This document shows positions 14,235-26,600 of a DNA stretch of 64,000 nt, piece by piece. This stretch comes from Elmis aenea (Eukaryota > Arthropoda > Insecta > Coleoptera > Elmidae). Made by a program: the position numbers and the translations under genes. Position 1 is the first letter of the stretch. Every line of letters begins with the position of its first letter. The DNA lies in the NCBI GenBank assembly GCA_947652605.1, contig OX393579.1, positions 54,725,774 to 54,789,773 of the forward strand. Direction: 5' to 3'. The notes beneath the pieces are model-generated. The model had not been told where the DNA came from, did no database searches, and saw nothing but the letters and a program-made list of their open reading frames with translations.

Positions 14235-15802
14235 ATGATGTTCGATTCTAATAGCTCAGGAAATAACAACAAACCTGAAAAACACAAACTCGATTTAGAT
14301 GTAGACACAGATTTAGACTGTATAGTGAAAAAACCCAATTTGGAAGGTGTCGATGTCGAAGATTTATCTGGTTTTGAGAGAACTGATGGAGCTGTGCAAA
14401 CAGAGGAGTTGTTTAATGGTGTCCCAGTATCAAAACTTACAAAGACCCAAATGAAAAAGTATAAAAAGATGTTGAAATGGCAAGCTACTAAACAACAAAA
14501 ACGAGCAAAAGAAAAATTGAGAACGAAAAATAAAAAAATCGAGGCCAAAATAAACAATGTAGATTTAGGACCTAGCCGTAAGCAGCTTAAAAACAGTAAG
14601 ATGGCAAATAGTCCGTGTAAAACTGGAGTTGTGATAGATTTAAGTTTTGATCATCTTATGATAAACAAAGTAAATCACCTACATTTGTTAAATACATTAT
14701 TTTTAATTAATATTTTACGTTGGTTTGCATGAATACTACCTTAAAAAAATAATTTTTCTTTAAGTTACAATATTTGGTATAAATATCTTTCAAATCGTCT
14801 ATTGTTCAAATTTTAAATAGTATTTTTAGTTCACGTTTGTTCGAAATCTTTTCAGGACATGGGCAAGGTAATCAAGCAAATACTACGAGTGTACACAGAA
14901 AATCGCCGATCGAAAACTCCAATGCAACTTCATCTAACGAGTTTCGAAGGCCGGTCGAAAGAAGAAATGTCCAAACACAACGGATACGAAAACTGGGATA
15001 TGTATTTTCACACCGAAAGTTACTTGGATGTGTTTCCTAAAGAACAGCTAGTTTATCTTTCAAGCGAAAGCGATAACGTAATTAATGAATTAAGACAGGA
15101 TAAAGTTTACATAATAGGTGGATTAGTCGATCACAACGCGCACAAAGTGAGTAGTAGTGAAATTAAATGCTGTTGGAAATTCGTCAGTAGTCAGCATGTA
15201 ATTTTAAAAGACAGTTGCTTATTTCATCAATTCAATATATTGCAGTGTTCAATTGTTTACTGAAACTTGCAATTGTTTTAGGGTATGTGCTACCAGAAGG
15301 CTGTAGAACAAGGAATAGATCACGGGCAGCTTCCAATAGCAGAATATTTTTCATTCAAACACAGAAAAGTATTTACTATAAACCAAGGTAAGGCCTTTTT
15401 ATCAATTAATTATAGCTAAAGAAGCTCACCGTAACCTAAAAAAAAGTTAACATGCTTTTGTTATACATAACTTATAAAACAAAAGAATTCATATAAAAAC
15501 AAAAAGTAAACAAGTACCATTAACAACAATATGAACCTTGTATTTTCTGTGCCTCATACATTTTTTAAATATTTCGTCTACCGTCTGTTCATTCCGAACT
15601 TTAACTCGTAACAAATATATTTCTTACAGTTTTTGAAATTTTATTACGAGTTAGCGAAGGAAAAACATTCAAAGAGGCTTTAGAGTCGGTATTACCAAAA
15701 CGGATTAACATGCAACCGACATCTAAAGAAGAAACCGACGAAGAGAAACAACTGAATGAAGAAAAAGGCGATATAAATATAACGGGCTCCGAGAATAAAT
15801 AA
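14235..15802 (+). CDS. TRMT10A-type tRNA (guanine-9) N1-methyltransferase
   Basis: Trm10 enzymes use S-adenosylmethionine to methylate N1 of purine 9 in tRNAs; the TRMT10A class is nuclear/cytosolic. The exons are 14235-14669, 14856-15146, 15282-15387 and 15630-15802, giving 334 residues (human TRMT10A has 339). The order is an acidic N-terminus, a Lys-rich helix (KMLKWQATKQQKRAKEK), then the SPOUT domain from about residue 130. Motifs are GVVIDLSFDHLM, YLSSESDN, YIIGGLVDHNAHKG (Asp about 237 aligns with the catalytic-region Asp) and LPIAEYFSF. The tail is acidic. I chose the first true ATG (14235, followed by another at 14238); the in-frame codons upstream have no ATG. An AATAAA follows at 15916. 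Confidence 0.95.
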
Positions 15803-15915
15803 ATAAGTCATATATATTTTTTAAACATTTTTATTTCAAACCTGTATCAATTATTTGATACTTTTTTTTTGTAAAAAGACCTTGTACATTATTGTTATTT
15901 AATTAAATCATTGTG

Positions 15916-15921
15916 AATAAA
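15916..15921 (+). terminator. polyadenylation signal of the TRMT10A-type gene
   Basis: An AATAAA lies 114 bp past the stop codon and is followed by a T-rich stretch. Confidence 0.5.
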
Positions 15922-16791
15922 TTTTGTTATTAATACAATTACCATACATTAACTTTATACAATTGCAAAATGTTTAACTAATTCATTATAACCTCTGCGT
16001 AAATAATTACGACAGCCTAATACACGTGCAATCATTATCTTATCAGTTTTAAAAGACGAAAACAAAACCAATTAATTTAAAAATAATTGTTAACAATAAA
16101 TCATGCCACAATACGATAATTGCAAAGGCTGGGAAATAAACAAACAATATTAAATACGTAAAAAATAGTGTAAAATTTTGTTTGTTAGGATAAAATTATT
16201 TTTTTTGGGCAAATATCGAAAAAAATTTTTGCAACTGGTTAAAATAAGCAAATAAATATATTTATAAACTGTTAAAAGTTACCGAATCTATTTTTATTTA
16301 AAATTTTTCTTGCTTTTAAACTTTCTCTTGAAGGGGTTCAAAAATCAGGTTTTTCAAGCTAGAATTAAAAAAATATGAGAATATTTCTTTTTAAACCGTT
16401 TTAAAAACTACCAGAAACATTTCTTTAATCTTCATAAAACTTAAATTACGTGCAGAATTAACAATACAATTATTTAGTGTACAGAGCAAAATCCGTTTCT
16501 ATACAAACGGTCTTAAGCCACACTAAAAAAATAATTTCAGGCCTAAAGAAAACTTGTAAAATTGCTTATTGATTCATTGCCGATATATTTACATTTTAAT
16601 AAATTGAAGCCTTACAAAAATATATTGTTTATACAGCCGTATACAATTTTTAAATCTGTGTATGAAAAATACTTTCAAAATATTTTTTCTCAGGCCAGAT
16701 TAATTTTTTTCGTGGGCTAGGTGTCGCCAAGACGATTTAGTTTTATTTAAAAATATACAGTTAACAAGATATACCACCGATATAGTCAATA
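15922..16791. other. intergenic, nothing recognised
   Basis: AT-rich spacer with long A and T runs. No coding region or element ends were identified. Confidence 0.4.
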
Positions 16792-17264
16792 CAGTGGATT
16801 TCGCTTAATCGGGATACGACGGACCTGGAAAATTTTGGCCCAATTAAGCGGCTGGCTCAATTATGCGAAGTTCCACACAAAAGTAAAGAACGAAATACCA
16901 TAAATTGCTAGGTCGTAAAATGCTTTCACATGCCCGAGCTAGGCGAAATTGCCGACCAGCTTTTATTTTTGTGGTGTCTATGAATTGCATATTGCGTTTC
17001 TTTTATATTTTTTTAACATGCACAAAGGTATTACGTTTCAAGTGCTGTTATCTATTGCACTTCATAAAGAAAGTAATTGAATTGTTCACAAATTTTGCAA
17101 TTATGTATTTTGATCTTAAATTTGCTGTCCCAATTAAACGGCTTGATGTCCCAAATAAGCGCAGTAAATTGTTATTTCCTGGATTTGGTTTCTGTTCTTT
17201 GAGATTTGGCTTAAGTAAGCGGCTGCCGCGATCCACCGATGTCCAGATTAAGCGGAATCAACTG
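16792..17264. mobile_element. pogo/Tigger-like MITE
   Basis: The left end CAGTGGATTTCGCTTAATCG and right end ATTAAGCGGAATCAACTG are inverted repeats with TA on both outer sides. Internal copies of the TTAAGCGG phrase recur. The terminal style (CAGT followed by CGCTTAATC) and the TA target fit the pogo/Tigger branch of Tc1/mariner. The open frame at 16905-17294 runs through the right end and is not a transposase. Confidence 0.8.
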
Positions 17265-18217
17265 TATTTCCGACTATTGAAGCCACAATGCTAGCCTCAA
17301 GAATAATTAAATTATAGTGTTGAAAAAAAAAGGGGTTTGATATGAATGTGATATTATTTTAAACTGAACAATTTCACCCGAGGACTTGTACAACTCTCTT
17401 TGTTGAATGTAAAAGAAAAATTATTAACTATTAAGGCTTTTCCAAGTTTATTCCTGGGTATGCCAGCGGCATACACAGTTATTAACATTTTAAACTTTAT
17501 TATTCAAGGAAATCAACAATAACAGTTTTAATGTTCAGAACTTTTGATGCACCAACAGTTAACAAAAAGCATTGCTTATATTTGGAAGTAGTATTTAGCA
17601 AAAAATGGAAAAAAGCAAGTCATTTAAATATATTTGCAAGTTTGTCAGTATACTTAAGGACGTAAGTGAATGCACCTTTAAATTGCACGAGTGATAAAAA
17701 ATATTTCATTTTTTAAAAGCCAAGTTTAGAATCAAAACAAATTCTGTTTAAAAAAAGTTTGAAGAATAAGCACCCAATAACTTCCTCCCATAAATGAAAA
17801 CTTTATTCCTATTTCAAAAGCCTCCAAAGACGATATATACAGAGTGATGTAAAATAAACGTAATCAAATTAAAACCCAATAGCAGTGTCCATAAAAATAA
17901 AACTTTGGTCATGATTGCTTTTGCTTCATAATTGTCTATACAGTACCCAAATACGGGATAAAAATACAGATATTTATAAAATACCACCAGTTTTAAAAAT
18001 ACTGATAAAATAAAAATTGAATTCTTTCATCATGTCACTTAAAAACTAGGAAATTTATGTTGTATTGTTAAAATATTCTATTTAAATGGTGACCGGTAAG
18101 TAATAGCAAATTTCGAGCAGGTCTCTCAAGCAATTAACATTTGCTTATTTTTATGAAGGAGGATGTTTTTGGAAATCATGATTTAATCTGGAACTATGCG
18201 TATACAGTGCTTGGAAC
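17265..18217. other. intergenic, nothing recognised
   Basis: AT-rich spacer between the converging TRMT10A-type and RETREG genes. No supported feature. Confidence 0.4.
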
Positions 18218-18408
18218 CATGGGCGTCCGCAGAAAATTATCCAGGGGGAGGCAAAGCTTGCATTCAAAATTACGCACAACTCATCCCAACAAGAATGCAT
18301 AAAAATATTTAAAGAACTTTTAACTTTACCCTCTTTCATTTGGTCATTAATGGAATACTCGATTCCAGGGGGGGGGGGGGGCAAGTGCCTACCCTGTGGA
18401 CACCCATG
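18218..18408. mobile_element. hAT-like MITE, family CATGGGCGTCC, copy 1
   Basis: The ends CATGGGCGTCCGC and GTGGACACCCATG are inverted. A perfect 8-bp target duplication CTTGGAAC occupies 18210-18217 and 18409-18416. A run of G lies near the right side (18369-18381). Further copies are at 26706-26873 and 42657-42783. Confidence 0.87.
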
Positions 18409-18449
18409 CTTGGAACTGTTAGTATAACAAACAAATGCTAGATAAAAAC

Positions 18450-18560
18450 TGTTGACTAGATGTGAGAAGTTCCATCGTATTCGCCTGACCTTGAAGGACT
18501 TGATTTTTTTTTACCACTTTGATAAATATTTTTAGGATTAAAATAAATTTCAAATGTGAT
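18450..18560 (+). pseudogene. small mariner fragment
   Basis: The phrase CGTATTCGCCTGACCTTG is nearly the same as the one coding for YSPDLA in the mariner relic at 600-890, and it is followed by an A/T-rich remnant of the next transposase segment. It is too short and eroded to define ends. Confidence 0.45.
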
Positions 18561-18830
18561 TTATTTCAATAACGAGCGTCCAAAATCTGCTTAAAAAAAT
18601 TAGTTTCGTTAGAAGGGCACTTTTTTTAATTTCTACATTCAAAAACGATTACTTACCGGTGCACCCGATTTTAGTAGCACTTGCAAAAAAAAGCTAGTTA
18701 AACCTTAGTTGTTAATATCTAAGAAAATAATCACATATTCTCACAATAAAATAAATATCTATTCTAAAATAGCGTTACGTAAAATAAAATATCACAAACT
18801 AAGCAATTTTTAAGTATAGTAAATAAAGCC

Positions 18831-21477
18831 CTACGAATCGTCTGCTTCATCGGTATTGATAATTTCAAAATCACTGTCACTGTCATTTCGTTTCGGCGTG
18901 TTTGCGGTAACTGTTGTTCGTAACACATTCGACAATAAATTACTACCTAAAGATTGGAGATTACCTAAAATGCCTGCACTTACAACGGCCACCGGATCCA
19001 AAGGCAGATTTTTAATTTTCTCGGTACTAGGATTGGGACTGTCGACGGCGTCCGTAAACTGCAGCCCCCTGATGTAATAATTCTCCTCTTCCGAGCTGCT
19101 ATCACCGTTAAAGTGGGAAGATTCGAAGTTCATGTGTTTTTGTTCAGAATCTGAATCGCTGGAAATTTCGCCGGGCGTATATGAAACGCTGGACGATTTT
19201 GCAGGAACTGCTAGGTCTAAATCGTCTTCCTCGAGATCGTCTAGGCTACCTTCGGCATCTAAATGAGACGGCATACTTGTTATTCCACTTATAAACGATG
19301 TCATTGAATCTAAGGAATTAAAACGCGATTAACAATGACCTGATTTGCGATAATGTAAACAGTGATTTGAAAACAATACCTGCTGTTCGATCGGTGAGTA
19401 AGCTGTCAAGGTCAGGATCTCTTTCGTTGAGGTCTTTATCCAAAATAAAGGGCAACAGCTCTGACTCGGCAACCATTTCTTTAAAAAAAATTAAAGATAC
19501 TGTACACGCTCAACCGATTCAATTTCAAATCGTTACAGATCTCGAAAATTACAGGATTTGATATTAATTTAGTTAATTATTATCACAAATTTATTTAAGG
19601 CCAAAAAAAATTCCATACACTGCAAGATGTAGTTAAAACAATTGATATCTTTGCAAGCAGGATATGGTTTATTTCAAATTTTTTTTTGAGCATCATCAAT
19701 TTTAACTTTGAAACAAAAAACAAGCAACGAAACCTGTAAAAACAATCAACACAAAACAACTGCTTATTTTCCATATTAAGTGCAATCTAGATTTCATAAA
19801 CCACTTGATTATGCAAATAATATTCGATAAAACTACAAAATATAGAAATAAATTACACTGAAACGGGGTTAATAATTATTGCTGTGCTTAATCACATATT
19901 AGAAATATTAAAAATTTGCATCAGATTTGCATAACAAGCCAGTACAAAAAACTTTTATTAGAATGGCAGCAGTTACTAACTGGAATACATAGGGCAGTGT
20001 TTGATGATAATTAGAAGTAATTCATAACGAAAAATATATTTTGTAGTATCAAAATATTTTTTAAGTATGTAAATAAGTTTGTTGACAACATAACTATGAT
20101 TCAAAGATCTTTTTATTGAACGACTATCAAAGGGAAGCAGAGCATAACCGTGAAGGTCATGGAGATATAATTTGAAAGAAAACAAACGACAGTGCAGCTA
20201 TTTTGCTTGTTGCTGTACATTTTTAATTATTAAAACCCTAAAAATAATCAAAATGAATGTGAGATATAACTAAATTATTCCTAATCTCACAAGTTTTTCT
20301 AAAACAATGTCAATATTGACATCACATGATAAATAGATTGTGCAATAAACTTGTCTTATTTATTGTGTAATAAATTCTTTTTTTAAGTTGAAATGTTTAT
20401 GAACACCCACAAACATTAAAAATATCAGTATTGTGATTGAGTCAGCTGTTTAAATGTTTGCACACAATGAGTGGTTTTTTTTCGTTAGATTATGCAAACA
20501 ATTTTTTTTAATTAACAAGCACCACAGTTGCAAAATTAATACGTGTTAAATTACCAAATGTCCGCTTAAATGGGCTTTTGAAAAGGCAGCTTTTATTCGT
20601 TGGAAGTCAATCAATTTTATTGAATGTATTAATAGTTATTAGGTAAGTTCAGGTGACATTTCAAGGATAAAGAATGTGTCCATCCTGTATATTTCCATAA
20701 GATAAACAAATTCATTGCTTGACATACAGAGACTAGGTCGAAACACTGGGTGCCTTGAGATTAAAACTATTACCAGTTGAAAAATAATAAAAAACAAACC
20801 TTCATTGTTGCTGAGCGTGCGAACAACTTGTTTAATATTTGACATATACTCTGGTGGCAATTTCGAAATTAACAAAGGGCCAAAGAAAATTCCTAACAAT
20901 AAACAGTACATCAGCATATACCCAGACACGTTTCTTGCAATAACCGTAAGACCAAGAAAGATTCCACACATTGTGATGCAGAACTGCAAAAAAAAAATTA
21001 CGGTAACATTTGTGTTGATAAACGATTACATCACACTTACAAATGAAGGGTTATCTTTCCGTAAAATTCGAAAATGTATAACTGTATTATTTATTATGTT
21101 AATAATGTGTCGCATAGTGTCGGAAGAAATATTTCGGGGAGCTCGTAAACTTTGGCGTTCGAAGTAAATATCGCACAATAATGCCATTAAAATGCTCAAG
21201 AAAATAATACTGTAAAGCCTTAATTCCAGTTGCATAATTACCCTATAATGTCACATTGGTTATAAATAGCAATTTGTGTTTAAACTGTAAATACTAACCA
21301 GAATAAAACATGCAAAACACCCAGGGTCATCCAACTTACTGCAGGGTCTTCCCATATTAAAACTTTGTATGCTGCGTTTAAATACGCATCCATTCGGCTA
21401 CATTCTACATATTCGTGTTGTTCTTTTTTGAAAAACCTATCTTTGAGTCCTCGCATAGTTTGATATAAAAAATCCAT
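18831..21477 (-). CDS. FAM134/RETREG-type ER-phagy receptor
   Basis: Reticulophagy regulators bend ER membrane through a reticulon-homology domain and hand ER fragments to autophagosomes by binding Atg8/LC3. The exons, in transcript order, are 21299-21477, 21041-21242, 20800-20983, 19380-19478 and 18831-19309; phases agree and give 380 residues. Two long hydrophobic hairpins are visible: the first spans the exon 1/2 junction (SWMTLGVLHVLFW, then YSIIFLSILMALLCDIYF), and the second starts near residue 128 (GIFLGLTVIARN, LMYCLLLGIFFGPLLI). The C-terminal half is acidic and disordered. It ends in SDSDFEIINTDEADDS, where F369-E-I-I372 with preceding acids and serines is a textbook LC3-interacting motif at the family's usual place. 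Confidence 0.9.
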
Positions 21478-23690
21478 TGTGAATGGCTAATTTTGAGGTG
21501 CCTTTGTTCCAGGTTCCAATTGTATGTCACTCAAAAACACTAGCAATTAAATGTCTACAACGTAATACACTTGCACAGTTTAACTTGGGCTAGCTTCGTT
21601 CGTGCTCTAAACACACTGTTAATTAAAATCAGTGTAAATTACGCGCATTTTTCGTGTATTATGACGTACGATGAGATTTAGTAATGTTGTTGTTTAAATT
21701 CGGATCGTGAATTTTCGGATCACGCGATTGTATGCGCTTTAATGTATAAGGCACAATTTACACCAACGCTTCATGAAACCGGATTGAAAGTGATCTACTT
21801 CAATCTTGAGGTTAATCACCGATTTCAGGGACAGTCTCACATACCTGAAGATTTGGCCGACTTCTTTTGTTTTACATGAAGCGTACTTGCACATAGGGAT
21901 TCTTCTATTTAAAAAAAGGTTTGCTTAGCATGGGATTGACAATAATTGAAAGTATACAAATTCTTCTCGACATTTTTATGGATAGTTACACAATACAAGA
22001 TTACTGGTTATCAATCATTTGACCTTGTTTAGTCCATCCAAACGAGAGGGCCATCTCCTGCTGTTTATTTATTAGTTTGGTACAAACACATTTTACATTG
22101 TTGCAAGATAAGCTTAGTAAATCTTGTTATGTAAACATTTAATAATTTGTCAATTTTGCACTGAATTAATAGCAGCAACGGCTTATTAAATAATTCGTAA
22201 ACTATTTCATGATAACAGGAATTTATTGCGTAATTAACTCTTAGCAACAACCAGTATTTCACATAATTCTATCTACGAGATCGCGTTACGTTCATTCCCT
22301 GAGGCCACAATTAAAAAAACTAGTTTGATAAATGTTAAACAAATTTATTATTACAGTCTGTTACAATAAAAAACTATCAAGTACATACGAATTATAGTCT
22401 ACAAGTATATGATTTGACGTTCAATGACTAACATACATAAAAAATTACAAGGCTATATTTCGTAAGGACGATAACCCTGGTTATACAGATTTTTAAGGCA
22501 GTATTAAGCTTTCCATTGTCTAATCATCAACAACTAATTTTACATTTGTTAATACAAAATCAATTTCAATATTACAATCAAAAAAATATCGTGTTAAAAT
22601 AATTGATTAATTAAAACTTTGTGTATCGTATTTAAAACAAGCGAAATGCGAACAAATGACAGCGAGACGAAACAAATGATAAGCTGGACAAAACAAATGC
22701 AATTACTTAACTAAAGTCACAAGAGAAGTTAAGTACAAATTTTAGAAAAACCGTCATATAAAATCCCTCTCGTTTCTGTTAATATCGGTAGATAAGGCAC
22801 AAAATATTATCTTAATTAAAATATAAAATAATATGAAATTAAAATTTCTTAACACTTATCAGTTATGGTCACAGTTCTAGTTTTAATAGCTAAATATTAT
22901 ATGGCGTATTTCAGGCACAACTAATTAATATTATAATAAACTAGTTATATACAGTATCTCAATTACTTAACAACTAAATCGTATAGTTAAAATTGAATAG
23001 AAACAACTTACGTTATTTAAAATTTCAACAGCGAAATCGAACACTCGTTTAGTTAAAAAAGAGAGAATAAATAAAGCTTCTTGTAAATACAATTTCGATA
23101 CAAAATGCGCATGATTAAGAGAGCAAAAAAATTGTTTTTCAATGTAGTTTGTGAAATTGTGGGGTATAGGACCACAGATTCAAGGCCACTGTTTGAATAA
23201 AATACATTCGCAATAAAATTCATTACAAAATAGATAAAACAATTGTTTTTCTGTCATTACTATCTTTTGTTTGATTTGGTGGCACAATATTGTGTCAGTA
23301 CTAATGTACTAACTATATTTGTAGTGAAAAAAGTGACATCACTTTTTAAAATCTATTTTAATCTAATAGAAAAAGTATAAAAATGCCACTGATTTTAAAA
23401 ATATTAGAAGGCCAATGCTGAAATATAATAAATAATGAGATGAAACAGCTTTCGCGATAACAAACTGCATTTCAGCACCAATATTATCTAAAATAAATAT
23501 TTTCAAAACAAGATCAAATAGTTCAAAAATGATGAAATTCGTTTTAAAAATATAAAATAAAAATTTATAAAGCACACATTTTCAGATAAAACTTTAACTT
23601 TGGCAAACGTTCAACATATTGCATTTCAGTCAAACTTTTTTTTTATAATTAATATCAATTGTTTTGCAGATTGTGTCGTTCGATTGTTTT
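21478..23690. other. RETREG upstream region and integrin 3' UTR
   Basis: Both neighbouring genes are on the minus strand. This spacer therefore holds the RETREG promoter (near 21480-21700, less AT-rich than the rest) and the integrin 3' UTR, which may run down to an AATAAA complement near 22336. No other gene was seen. Confidence 0.45.
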
Positions 23691-26600
23691 TTAACCTTTT
23701 CCAGCGTACGTGGGGTTTTTGAACGTCGACGTCGCTTGTTTGTAAATTGGATTTTCACCCTGCAAAATTAGCAAGAAAAAAATAATGAAATATCCATGAA
23801 AATTCCATCGAGAAAATATTTAACATGGGATTGGAAAAACATTTAACAAGGGATTGGGAAAAATCAGGGCTGGATTAAGGGCAGGCCAAAGAGATTATTG
23901 TAGTAGGGTGGCTCAAATATATGGATTATATTAAAAAAATAACTTACAGTGTCCCATTTGGCCATCATCCGTTCCTTTTCAAATTTGGCAAACTCCCTGC
24001 GATCGTGGATGGTTGTCAACAACTTCCACAGCAATAAAATGGCCAAGCCCATGAGAACTATGGCAGCAATTACTCCCAAAACTATACCCAACAAGAAGAC
24101 CTAAAAAAAAAGAAAGTTATTAGTCTCATTAAATACAAAAAAAAAAACAAGATTATCCTTACCTTAGGAGGACATTCTCGATTTTCCTGTGCCCACACAA
24201 TGGGGTTCTTATTCTTGTCTTCAGTGTAAACAAATGCAAATCTACAGTCGTCTTCATCATAGTAGGTACAGCTATATTCATTGTTCTCTTCATTGGCTGT
24301 AACAGATTTAAATAACAAAAGACAATCGAAGTTTAAAACAAATGAAGCTACCTGTTACTGTTTCTTTGGGGATTGGGTTTACGTGGGTGCATTTTTCCAT
24401 ACATTCCTCTTTGCTGTATATTCCTGTTTCGTATTGTTGGCACTGTACGCAATGTCTGAGTTCATCGCAACGATCTGGACAAGTCTAAAGTAAAAAAAAA
24501 AGTTAGTTTTGAAATAAAACCAGATCGAACTTTGCGATCCAGATTAAAATATTCGGCCTTTACTAGGTAAAAAAATAGACTTTTTTCTCCATATTTTTAG
24601 CATGGACAAAGTTGTTACGTACCGGGCAACGTTCACAGAATTGTCCGGAATACCGTCCAGTGCTTGTAACGTTGCACTTGCATTTGCCACATTCGCACTC
24701 GCCAGCTCCAGAACACAAAACATTGCTGTCTTTCGCGTAGCAGCCTTCGGGCGAATCGAAACAGCTACAGTCGTTGCCGGTCCAAGGTTTTTCACAGACG
24801 CAATTGCCGCATTTACACTGACCGTGACCGGAGCACATTAAATCGCCTTTGCGTGGGCAACTGAAGTTGTCACACTGACAGTACGTTCCGTAAATCATCT
24901 GGAAGGAAATAAACAATTGAATTAATGAGCATATTACAAACAATTGAGGATAGTGTTTGAATGTTTTTGGAAAGAATAAACAGTTGAATTGCTAAGCATA
25001 TCACAAACAACTGAGGATAGTGTTCGAATGTTTTTTTTTTTGAAAGAATAAACAGTTGAATTGTTAAGCATATCACAAACAATTGAGGATAGTGTTCAAA
25101 TGTTTTTGGAAAGATTAAACAGTTGAATTGCAAAGCATATTACAAATAATTGAGAATAGTGTTTAAATGTTTTTTTTTTTTTGAAAAATAAACAGTTGAA
25201 TTGTTAAGCATATTACAAACAATTGAGGATAGTGTTCAAATGTTTTTGGAAATATTAAACAGTTGAGTGTAAATGCAAACATATACAGGGTGTTTTCCAA
25301 AATATGAACATGAAGTTGCGGGCAAAATCGATTTTTCAAATTTTGGATTGTTCTGAAAAATAGAAAAACACTTACTTGTCCTTCGCTTAATTTGCTGTTG
25401 TCACACTCGCAACGATTACAAATGCAGCTGCCTCGGTTTGAACATTCTATGTTACTGTCTTTTGGTCGACAACCTGAAGTTTGGCTCGTGAGGTCCGTGT
25501 CAGTCGCATTACACTCGCAAAACCGGCCGATGTGGTCTTTGTCGCACTCACAGATACCGCATTTTAAAGTTCCCACCATGTTGCACTCTCTGGCTCGCTT
25601 TTTATAGCCCTATGGAATTAAAAATGTTATCAAAAAAAATTGAATAAAACAACCAGAAATCAAAAATGAATGTATGGACCCATGATAAAGCTCAAAAAAA
25701 AATTTGTATGGAAAATACTTACACTATCACCCTCATGTTCGCAAGGACACGAACACAGCATTTCTAAATCGACGGTTAAGCTCTCGTTGAGGCCAACTGG
25801 GTAGATTTGAATGGTTTGGAACCAGTCTTTGGGATCTTTGGGGCATTTTAAAAGTTCGAAATCCAATCTAAAAGTAATGACATCTCCAACCTATAACAAA
25901 AAAGCACAAAAAAGATAAATTTTGAACAAAATACAGCAAAAAAAATTTGAAGTGTGGTTTAATCGATGAGAAAAATTAAAGTTTCCATTTTATTGTCGAA
26001 TTTGAACAACGGTTTCCCAAATTTGGATATTGAGGGCAATTTTTATTCAAAATAAATATAATGAAAAAAAAAGGAGACAAATATATTCAAGAAAAGTGTT
26101 GGAACGATAAAAAAAATTGACTCACCTTAATCTTCTCACATTTATTTGTTTTCATGGGACGTCCAGTTGGATTCAAACACTCGGAAAAATACGAAATAGA
26201 AACGGCACCAGTGGCATTGTCCTTCATTTCCACGGAAGACGAAATTTGCTAATAAACACACAGAATAAATTTCGTGCTCATCAACTTCGTCTGAATCGTT
26301 TTTACCTCGTACTGTTCTTTGACTAGATCGACGACGTTCGAAGAATCGTTGGACAACTGTCCGCTGAAGGCGCCTTCGATGTGCGATTGCAATTTCTGGT
26401 ACAGTTTCAGCTGTTGTTCGGTTACGGCGAAGATCACGTTGATCGCGTTCTGTTTTACTTTGAGGTTGATCTGCGATATGCTGGGGTAATCTTGTACCGA
26501 CGAATGGGTGTATGATCCGGAGGTGTTCAGATGGCACATACCGTCGTTTGGTTTAACAATTCCTCCAAGCTACAAAAAAAATTTGGCATCAACACAAGTG

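Noticed and set aside
16905..17294. A 129-codon plus-strand frame.
   Set aside because: It lies within a pogo-like MITE and runs out through its right terminal repeat. The peptide shows no transposase or other known motifs.
25163..25579. An extended frame past the integrin EGF-like exon, with repeated QLFI-type peptides.
   Set aside because: It is a read-through of the donor after GQ into the intronic 70-bp minisatellite.
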